From Acidobacteriota bacterium (GTDB lineage: Bacteria > Acidobacteriota > Terriglobia > Bryobacterales > Bryobacteraceae), in assembly GCA_026394095.1 (NCBI GenBank), contig JAPKYY010000947.1:1-6013 (forward strand): DNA of 6,013 nt, in the 5' to 3' direction. The notes under the pieces were generated by a model. The model was not told the DNA's origin. It searched no databases and saw only the letters and a list, made by a program, of their open reading frames with translations. Position 1 is the first letter of the stretch; each line of letters starts with the position of its first letter. The translations under genes and the position numbers were made by a program. This document shows positions 1 through 5,224 of this stretch, piece after piece.

Positions 1-1
1 C

Positions 2-238
2 GCCAAGAACGAAGGCAAGCCCGAAAAGATCCTCGACAAGATCGTCGAAGGCCGTCTCTCCAAGTTCTACGAAGAAGTCTGCCTCATCGAGCAGCCCTTC
101 ATCAAGGACAACGGTGTCACCGTAACCGAGCTCATCGCACAGAAGAGCAAGGCCACCGGCGGCGCAATCGAAGTTGCCCAGTTCGTCCGCTTCAAGGTCG
201 GTGAGACCCAGTCGAGCGAAGAACCGGCAGCGGAATAA
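2..238 (+). CDS. tsf: Elongation factor Ts, C-terminal part (5' end outside window)
   Basis: EF-Ts is the cytoplasmic nucleotide exchange factor that recycles EF-Tu from its GDP to its GTP form during translation. Only the last 78 residues are present, in an open frame from base 2 to a TAA at 236-238. The visible part has the family's C-terminal signature: [18 protein letters not shown], then [13 protein letters not shown], then the closing FVRFKVGE strand. It ends in a short acidic tail (SSEEPAAE). The position directly upstream of pyrH matches the widespread rpsB-tsf-pyrH-frr order, so rpsB is expected to the left. Nothing suggests damage; the truncation is only the window edge. Confidence 0.95.
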   Translation, partial: AKNEGKPEKILDKIVEGRLSKFYEEVCLIEQPFIKDNGVTVTELIAQKSKATGGAIEVAQFVRFKVGETQSSEEPAAE

Positions 239-243
239 CTACT

Positions 244-960
244 ATGCCAAGCTACCGGCGCATCGTCTTAAAGCTCTCGGGCGAAGTCATGGCCGGCCCG
301 CAAGGCTTTGGCATTGACAATGACCGTGTAAATGCATTTGCCGCAGAAATCTCGGAAGTGCACAAAACGGGTGTTGAAATTGGTCTCGTAGTCGGCGGCG
401 GAAATATCTTTCGGGGTATTAACGCCGCCGCCAAATCCATGGATCGGGTCAGCGCCGATCACATGGGTATGCTCGCCACCGTCATCAACGGTCTGGCTCT
501 CCAGGATGCTCTCGAGCGTGCTGGCTCGCCTACCCGGCTGATGACCGCCATCCAGATGGCTGCTGTCGCTGAACCCTACATCCGCCGCCGCGCCGTGCGC
601 CACCTCGAAAAAGGCCGTATTGTTCTCTTCGCCGCCGGCACCTCCAACCCCTTCTTCTCTACCGATTCCGGGGCCGCCCTCCGAGCCCTCGAAATCCATG
701 CCCAGATCCTCGCCAAGGCCACCAAGGTCGACGGCGTCTACGACAAGGATCCGATGAAGCATGACGACGCTGTCAGATACTCAACGATTTCATATACTGA
801 AGTTCTAGCCAAAGGACTGCGGATCCTCGACGCGAGTGCAGTAGCCATGTGCCGCGACAACAGCTTGCCCATCTCAGTCTTCAATTCCAACGTCCGTGGC
901 AATATAATGCGAATGGCTCTTGGAGAGCCAATTGGAACCCTGATTCACGAGCCAAAATGA
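244..960 (+). CDS. pyrH: UMP kinase (uridylate kinase)
   Basis: Catalyses ATP-dependent phosphorylation of UMP to UDP in pyrimidine nucleotide synthesis. It belongs to the amino-acid kinase fold, acts as a cytoplasmic hexamer, and in bacteria is typically activated by GTP and inhibited by UTP (family knowledge). The 238-residue length is normal. Visible motifs are LKLSGE (residues 9-14, phosphate binding), GGGNIFRG (51-58), [11 protein letters not shown] (72-82, UMP site region), [17 protein letters not shown] (132-148) and VDGVYDKDP (162-170, nucleotide site). The ATG at 244 lies 5 nt after the tsf stop; only a weak GGA at 232-234 could serve as Shine-Dalgarno. Its TGA overlaps the frr start by 4 nt (ATGA, 957-960), implying translational coupling. 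A perfect TATAAT occurs inside the gene near its 3' end. Confidence 0.97.
   Translation: MPSYRRIVLKLSGEVMAGPQGFGIDNDRVNAFAAEISEVHKTGVEIGLVVGGGNIFRGINAAAKSMDRVSADHMGMLATVINGLALQDALERAGSPTRLMTAIQMAAVAEPYIRRRAVRHLEKGRIVLFAAGTSNPFFSTDSGAALRALEIHAQILAKATKVDGVYDKDPMKHDDAVRYSTISYTEVLAKGLRILDASAVAMCRDNSLPISVFNSNVRGNIMRMALGEPIGTLIHEPK
903..908 (+). promoter_or_regulatory. Possible internal -10 element ahead of frr
   Basis: A perfect TATAAT inside the 3' end of pyrH, 48 nt before the frr ATG. The hexamer 17 nt upstream (TTCAAT, 880-885) matches a -35 only partly. It could give extra frr transcription independent of pyrH, but a chance match in coding DNA is quite possible. Confidence 0.25.
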
Positions 961-1535
961 GCGAAACATTCACCACAACCAAACAAGTAGAAGCTAACGC
1001 TAAGACCCGTATGGATAAGGTCCTCTCAGACCTCGCCCATTCGATGACCACCGTCCGCACCGGACGAGCCAATGCCTCCATGCTCGACAATGTGCGTGTC
1101 GACTATTACGGCACTCCCACCCCGGTCAACCAAGTCGGTAACATCAGCGTCCCCGAAGCCGGATTGCTTACCATCACTCCTTGGGACACTTCGGTAATCG
1201 CTGCCATCGAGAAGGCCATCCGCTCTGCCGAACTCGGCCTCAACCCGGGCAACGACGGCAAGATGATCCGCATCCCCATTCCGCAGCTCAACGAAGAGCG
1301 CCGCAAAGAGCTCGCCAAGAAGCTCCACGGCATGGCTGAAGACCACCGTGTTGCCCTCCGCAACGTCCGCCGCGATGCGAACGACCAGGTCAAGAAATTG
1401 ATGAAGGACAAGGCCATCAGCGAGGACGACGAAAAGCGCTCCCTCGACGAGATCCAGAAGATGATCGACTCATACATCAAGAAGCTGGACGAAGCCGCCA
1501 AGGCCAAAGAAAAAGACATCATGGAAATCCGCTGA
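957..1535 (+). CDS. frr: Ribosome recycling factor
   Basis: RRF works with EF-G to split the post-termination ribosome so that its subunits can be reused. The ATG at 957 gives 192 residues, close to the usual length of about 185. An in-frame upstream ATG at 849 would add 36 residues that are only the out-of-frame shadow of pyrH, so it was not used. The protein shows the two-domain layout: an N-terminal helix up to about residue 30 with VRTGRA following (33-38), beta domain II with [19 protein letters not shown] (50-68) and [16 protein letters not shown] (104-119), then the long charged helices of domain I with the basic [11 protein letters not shown] segment (132-142). The start overlaps the pyrH stop. 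The stop codon is embedded in a transcription terminator, so this is the last gene of the operon. Confidence 0.97.
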   Translation: MSETFTTTKQVEANAKTRMDKVLSDLAHSMTTVRTGRANASMLDNVRVDYYGTPTPVNQVGNISVPEAGLLTITPWDTSVIAAIEKAIRSAELGLNPGNDGKMIRIPIPQLNEERRKELAKKLHGMAEDHRVALRNVRRDANDQVKKLMKDKAISEDDEKRSLDEIQKMIDSYIKKLDEAAKAKEKDIMEIR

Positions 1536-1550
1536 AAAGCGGATTTTTTT
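1525..1550 (+). terminator. Rho-independent terminator overlapping the frr stop
   Basis: A perfect 9-bp stem is formed by AAATCCGCT (1525-1533) and AGCGGATTT (1538-1546). It is closed by a GAAA tetraloop (1534-1537), and the T-run continues to 1550. The left arm is made of the last codons of frr, and the TGA stop (1533-1535) straddles the top base pair and the loop. This should end the tsf-pyrH-frr transcript on the + strand. Confidence 0.9.
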
Positions 1551-1584
1551 GTTCCATGCGGTTGAGTCCCCTGTCCTAAATGGC

Positions 1585-1983
1585 ATGAACTTCTCAACCA
1601 CCCGCCGCAAGGCGCTTCTCTCGATCGCGATGCTTTCGCTGACCACCATGATGGTCGCCAAAGGAACAGAAACACGTCTCCGCACCAGCCTCTCGGGCGG
1701 CGCAGCCGCTTCCGGTCACGCTGACTACCGCGCCAGCACCTCACCGAACCGGGCTCGCCTGAATGTCGAAGTAGAAGACGTAAACCTGCCCACCGGTACC
1801 AAAGTGGATGTGGTCATTGATGGCAACCAGGTCGGCACCATCACCATCAGTGCCGCTCCCGTCCGTGGCGGAGAACTCGAGCTCAACACCCAGGACGGAC
1901 AGGCCGTGCCCAGCCTGAAATCAGGTGCGCTTGTGGTGATCAAGAACGGCGACACCGCCATCCTCAGCGGCGTCTTGAACTAA
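1585..1983 (+). CDS. Small predicted exported beta-rich protein, family not recognised
   Basis: A 132-residue protein that I cannot assign to a named family. The N-terminus looks like a signal peptide: basic TTRRK (residues 5-9), a hydrophobic core to about residue 24, and a possible cleavage after A25. The RR pair only loosely resembles a Tat motif, because the usual F is A. The mature part has alternating hydrophobic strands and glycine turns, typified by VEVEDVNLPTGTKVDVVIDG (61-80), VGTITI (83-88), GELELNTQDG (96-105) and ILSGVLN at the end. This suggests a compact beta-sandwich or barrel. There are no cysteines. I recall similar short secreted proteins in Acidobacteriota, which is inference. 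An in-frame TTG at 1549 lies inside the terminator T-run, so the ATG at 1585 is preferred. No good Shine-Dalgarno or promoter is seen in the 34 nt after the terminator. The stop overlaps that of the convergent rfbB. Confidence 0.72.
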   Translation: MNFSTTRRKALLSIAMLSLTTMMVAKGTETRLRTSLSGGAAASGHADYRASTSPNRARLNVEVEDVNLPTGTKVDVVIDGNQVGTITISAAPVRGGELELNTQDGQAVPSLKSGALVVIKNGDTAILSGVLN

Positions 1984-1998
1984 CGAGCGCCGTAGTTC
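1977..1998. other. Inverted repeat over the overlapping convergent stop codons
   Basis: GAACTA (1977-1982) and TAGTTC (1993-1998) are perfect inverted 6-bp arms around a 10-nt loop. They cover the point where the + strand TAA (1981-1983) and the - strand TAG (1982-1980) share bases. Neither side has a T-run, so it is not a convincing intrinsic terminator. It could still be a transcript-end hairpin, or chance. Confidence 0.35.
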
Positions 1999-2981
1999 TG
2001 TGAGTAGTAATCGCGATAGGCACCGCTCTTGACGCGGCTCACCCATTCGCGATTGGCAACATACCAGTCCACCGTCGCCTTCAGTCCAACCTCAAAGTCC
2101 ATCCGGGCCTTCCAGCCGGTTTCCTTCTCGATCTTCTCACTTGTGATCGCGTAGCGCCGGTCGTGGCCCGGACGGTCTTTTACCCGAACCATAAGAGATT
2201 CCGGCTTGCCGGTAATCTCAAGGATGCGGTGAACTACATCGAGGTTGGCAAGCGCCCTGCTGCCACCAACGTTGTAGACTTCCCCTTCACGGCCCTTCTC
2301 GAGCACCGAAAGAATCGCCCGGCAGTGGTCATCGACATAAAGCCAGTCGCGCACCTGCTGCCCGTCGCCATAGATCGGCAGCGGCTGGTCATCGAGTGCA
2401 TTGGAGATCATCAGGGGAATGAGCTTCTCGGGAAACTGATAAGGCCCGTAGTTGTTCGAAGCCCGCGTCACCACTACTGGCATCTTGTAGGTCTTGTAGT
2501 AGCTCAGCGCCAGCAGGTCGCTGCCGGCCTTTGAAGACGAATAAGGGCTCGAAGCAATCAGTGGCCAGCTCTCATCGGCATCATGAGGCTCATCGTTACT
2601 TCCATACACTTCATCGGTAGACACGTGAACATATCTGCTCACTCCATGCCGCTTGGCTGCTTCGAGCATCTGGAAGCTGCCCATGAAGTTGGTTGCCACA
2701 ACCGGTTCAGGTGAGAGGATGCTGCGGTCCACATGGCTCTCAGCGGCAAAGTGCACTACCGCCTCCGGCTTGTGCTCGGCAAAGACAGCTTCAACAGCAG
2801 CCGCATCACAGATGTCTGCCTTGGCAAACGTGTAGTTGGGATGCCCCTCGATCGACTTTAGGTTGTCAAGGTTCCCTGCGTAGGTCAGCTTGTCGAGATT
2901 GACAATGGAATGGACAGGCGCAGTCAGCCGGACAAATGCAGAGCCGATAAACCCGGCTCCACCAGTAACCAGAATCTTCAT
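1980..2981 (-). CDS. rfbB: dTDP-glucose 4,6-dehydratase
   Basis: NAD-dependent short-chain dehydrogenase/reductase that converts dTDP-glucose to dTDP-4-keto-6-deoxyglucose, the branch point to L-rhamnose and many deoxy and amino sugars. With the ATG at 2981 it has 333 residues, near the usual 330-360. Visible features are the Rossmann motif GGAGFIGS (7-14), NLDKLTYAGNL (28-38), HFAAESHVDRSI (77-88), the catalytic triplet T122-D123-E124 in STDEVYG, the Y147-K151 pair in YSSSK, NNYGPYQFPEKLIPL (176-190), YGDGQQVRDWLYVDD (204-218) and KDRPGHDRRYA (268-278). A TTG six codons upstream (2999) is in frame, but the ATG starts exactly at the Rossmann strand and overlaps the upstream epimerase stop as ATGA (2981-2978), so the ATG is preferred. 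The same fold includes related NDP-sugar dehydratases, but the match to RmlB is strong. rfbA and rfbD are not seen. Confidence 0.95.
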   Translation of the reverse strand: MKILVTGGAGFIGSAFVRLTAPVHSIVNLDKLTYAGNLDNLKSIEGHPNYTFAKADICDAAAVEAVFAEHKPEAVVHFAAESHVDRSILSPEPVVATNFMGSFQMLEAAKRHGVSRYVHVSTDEVYGSNDEPHDADESWPLIASSPYSSSKAGSDLLALSYYKTYKMPVVVTRASNNYGPYQFPEKLIPLMISNALDDQPLPIYGDGQQVRDWLYVDDHCRAILSVLEKGREGEVYNVGGSRALANLDVVHRILEITGKPESLMVRVKDRPGHDRRYAITSEKIEKETGWKARMDFEVGLKATVDWYVANREWVSRVKSGAYRDYYSQNYGAR

Positions 2982-3532
2982 TTGTGTTGTGTTTCCCAAT
3001 CGTAAGCAATCGACGGATGATCATAGGCAATCCGGCCTTCGTCTGCCGGATTGTACTGTTGGTTCGTCACATAGACGAGCATGCCGCTCTCCGGGCTTAC
3101 CACCTTGTAGCCGTGTCCGATCCCCGGAGGAATAATGATCTGTAACGGCTTGAGCGCGCCGCAATAGATCGTGTTCTTCTGCTTGAAGGTAGGTGAGTCT
3201 TCACGCAAGTCCACCAGCCCCACCTGAAACACACCCATCACCGGAACACAGTAATCAGTCTGGAAGCGGTGGATATGGAATGCCTTGACTGTACCGGGAT
3301 AGCTAAGGGCAGCAGACACCTGCGTCGTTGCCGCATCGAATCCTTCAACCAGGCCCTTGCCGATTCGAGCCACTTCCAAAAAGTAGCCGCGGTCGTCAGG
3401 GAATATGGGGTAGGGCTCAATCTTGACTCCATCGATGACGCCCTTATCGGTTGTCGATCTCACAATCGCCCCAATCCCTTTGCTGTTTCCCGCAGTCCAG
3501 ACATCAGGTAATGAAATCTTCGGCTCAGTCAT
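2978..3532 (-). CDS. rfbC: dTDP-4-dehydrorhamnose 3,5-epimerase family protein, atypical active-site signature
   Basis: A cupin-fold sugar epimerase of the RmlC family, 184 residues (family usually about 180-190). It is expected to act on the product of the downstream dehydratase, epimerising C3 and C5 to give dTDP-4-keto-L-rhamnose. Supporting motifs are DDRGYFLEV (46-54), SYPGTVKAFHIHRFQ (77-91), PVMGVFQVGLVDLRED (97-112), IIPPGIGHGY (133-142) and YNPADEGRIAYDHP (160-173). The normally well-conserved RGLHYQ block reads KAFHIH here. H86 aligns with the expected catalytic base, but the preceding Arg-Gly and the following Gln are replaced. About 25-30 N-terminal residues precede the usual start of the fold. 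It may therefore be a diverged or differently specific epimerase, and the symbol is tentative. A perfect TATAAT sits just upstream of the ATG. The last 4 nt overlap rfbB. Confidence 0.82.
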   Translation of the reverse strand: MTEPKISLPDVWTAGNSKGIGAIVRSTTDKGVIDGVKIEPYPIFPDDRGYFLEVARIGKGLVEGFDAATTQVSAALSYPGTVKAFHIHRFQTDYCVPVMGVFQVGLVDLREDSPTFKQKNTIYCGALKPLQIIIPPGIGHGYKVVSPESGMLVYVTNQQYNPADEGRIAYDHPSIAYDWETQHK

Positions 3533-3540
3533 TCTGGTCC

Positions 3541-3546
3541 ATTATA
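3541..3546 (-). promoter_or_regulatory. Candidate -10 element for the rfbC-rfbB unit
   Basis: Read on the - strand this is a perfect TATAAT ending 8 nt before the rfbC ATG at 3532. A start site at the usual distance would fall about 1-3 nt before the ATG, predicting a leaderless or near-leaderless mRNA. The hexamer 17 nt upstream (GGAATA) is a poor -35. The element lies in the 18-bp gap to the divergent hydrolase gene. Confidence 0.5.
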
Positions 3547-3550
3547 AACT

Positions 3551-5212
3551 ATGGCCTTGGTTCTATTCCTTCTTGCTGCAATCTCACTATCTGCCCAATC
3601 TCTTGTGTCCGTATCTCCCTCTGGGGATGCCGATGGTTTCGCTCTCGAACCGCTGATCAAGCTGCGCTTCGATGGGCCGGTGAACCCAGATTCCTTGCGC
3701 AATTCCGTCTATATCGTTTGGGGCCCCACGCGCCAGCGCGACGGTTTTACGACATACCCGGATGGCTACCGCATGCCCATCAACAACCTTGCCTGGGACC
3801 CTGCAACCAACACCGCCTACGCCAAGCCAGATGAGCCGCTCGATCACGACCGCGACTACATCATCGTCTACAACACGCTTGAAGCTTCACGGTTCCACAC
3901 CCGCAACGTTACTCAAAGCATCCTTGCCCGCCGCCCCGGCCCGACTGGTTCGATCCGCCGCTCGACATCTATCGACCTCGGCGAGGTCAAGTCCATCCAG
4001 ACCCTCAGCCAAACATCGGCAGACTCAACGAGGCCGCTTACCGATACTGGCTTTCCCGTTGACGTTTCCTTCCTGACGCAACTCGGGTTGCGTCGGCTTG
4101 TCTTCCTCAGCTTCGAATCCTCAAGAGGCGACCGCGTTGCTGTTCACGCATGGCTTCCCAACGGCCCAAAGCCAGCTTCAGGATGGCCTGTAAAGCTCAT
4201 TGGTCACGGCCTTTTTGACAGCCGATTCTCCGGGCCCACCCTCTTCGCCTCAGCCTTCATCGCCAACTCGGTTGTAATGTCGATTGATGCCGTGGGACAT
4301 GGCTATGGGGATAGATCGATCCTGCGATTTCAGAAGAACGATGGCGCTACTGTCGATGCCTCAACGAATGGGCGTGGCCGGGACATCAATAGCGACGGCC
4401 GAATCGATCCTGCCGAAGGCTGCATACTGCCTGACTTCATCTCAACCTGCCTGCGCGAGACCGCTCTTGATTACCAGAAGCTGGTACGCGAGATCCAGGC
4501 CAATATTGACCTCGATGGCGACCAGCAACCAGACTTGAACCCCAACAGCATCCAATACCTTGGCCAGTCTCTCGGTGCGATGTATGGCACGATCCTGATG
4601 GCAATTGAGCCAGGTATCGATGCTGCCGTACTGAATGTCGGCGGGGGTAGCGCGATCGAGACAGCTCGGACAAGCACCTTGCTGAAACCTTTGCTTGAAC
4701 AGCTTGTCGGGGTACCGAATGATCCTTTGATTCCCCGCCACGTGCCGGCCCGACGAATTACAACCGCTCAAGGTCAATACCTTGAGTTGCTCGATCGCCT
4801 GTCGATAGCAGAGACCACAGGAGCCCCAGCTTCTTTTGCACCCTTTCTGAAGCAGGCGACTCTATACGGCAACCCAATCAAGAGGGTACTCTTTCAGTAC
4901 GCAGTTGGTGATCAGAGCGTTCCGAACAACTCAAACGGGCAACTGATCCGCGCTGCATTCGAGAATGAGCTTGTGTCAGTCTATCGGCACGATTTGGCCA
5001 GACAGATTGTCCCTACTCTGCCAGAGAACCCGCACGCCTACATGGCTGCCTTTGCGCAGTTGGATCAGCCTAGTCTTTTGATTGCTCTGGCAACACTGTC
5101 CCAGGCCAGTGAGTTCCTTGCCAGCGGACGAAGGGAAGTTCCCGACGCGAACGGCCTTGTCCGCTTCCTCTTTCGCCAGAACCTCTTCGAAACTCCAAGC
5201 CTGATTCCATGA
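3551..5212 (+). CDS. Predicted exported Ig-like domain + alpha/beta-hydrolase (lipase/esterase type)
   Basis: A 553-residue protein that probably hydrolyses an ester or lipid outside the cytoplasm; the substrate is unknown. It begins with a hydrophobic stretch (residues 2-14, then SAQ) that can act as a short signal peptide but has no basic residue. Residues about 18-110 resemble a bacterial Ig-like domain of the SbsA/Big_5 kind (SVSPSGDADGFALEPLIKLR, 20-39). The hydrolase part follows: an oxyanion-type GHG (218-220), the nucleophile elbow GQSLG with S340, a likely acid D454 in VGDQSVPN, and a likely H495 in PENPHAYM. Between these lies DINSDGRIDPAE (278-289), matching an EF-hand calcium loop, then DLDGDQQPD (320-328), a second Asp-rich calcium-like motif. 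C291 and C300 could form a disulphide. The overall layout recalls Pla-1/cef-type extracellular lipases. An in-frame stop at 3545-3547 fixes the start at or after 3551. No Shine-Dalgarno is seen. The next hydrolase follows after 12 nt. Confidence 0.83.
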   Translation: MALVLFLLAAISLSAQSLVSVSPSGDADGFALEPLIKLRFDGPVNPDSLRNSVYIVWGPTRQRDGFTTYPDGYRMPINNLAWDPATNTAYAKPDEPLDHDRDYIIVYNTLEASRFHTRNVTQSILARRPGPTGSIRRSTSIDLGEVKSIQTLSQTSADSTRPLTDTGFPVDVSFLTQLGLRRLVFLSFESSRGDRVAVHAWLPNGPKPASGWPVKLIGHGLFDSRFSGPTLFASAFIANSVVMSIDAVGHGYGDRSILRFQKNDGATVDASTNGRGRDINSDGRIDPAEGCILPDFISTCLRETALDYQKLVREIQANIDLDGDQQPDLNPNSIQYLGQSLGAMYGTILMAIEPGIDAAVLNVGGGSAIETARTSTLLKPLLEQLVGVPNDPLIPRHVPARRITTAQGQYLELLDRLSIAETTGAPASFAPFLKQATLYGNPIKRVLFQYAVGDQSVPNNSNGQLIRAAFENELVSVYRHDLARQIVPTLPENPHAYMAAFAQLDQPSLLIALATLSQASEFLASGRREVPDANGLVRFLFRQNLFETPSLIP

Positions 5213-5224
5213 GACGATAGCGGC

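Noticed and set aside
268..762. Long - strand open frame opposite pyrH
   Set aside because: It mirrors the conserved pyrH gene and its Gly/Glu-rich composition is what antisense of GC-rich coding DNA gives.
793..798. TATACT as an internal promoter in pyrH
   Set aside because: Imperfect -10 with no recognisable -35 at proper spacing, inside conserved coding sequence.
849..956. Longer frr reading frame starting at the ATG at 849
   Set aside because: The extra 36 residues lie wholly within pyrH in another frame, do not resemble RRF, and the ATG at 957 gives the normal family length with a typical ATGA overlap.
1106..1744. Long - strand open frame across frr and the small exported gene
   Set aside because: It is a low-complexity Ser/Arg-rich shadow of frr and crosses the terminator; no family resemblance.
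1940..1978. TCAAGA/TCTTGA inverted repeat as a terminator for the - strand rfbB transcript
   Set aside because: Large loop with only six outer pairs and no T-run on either strand; it lies within the coding sequence of the small exported protein.
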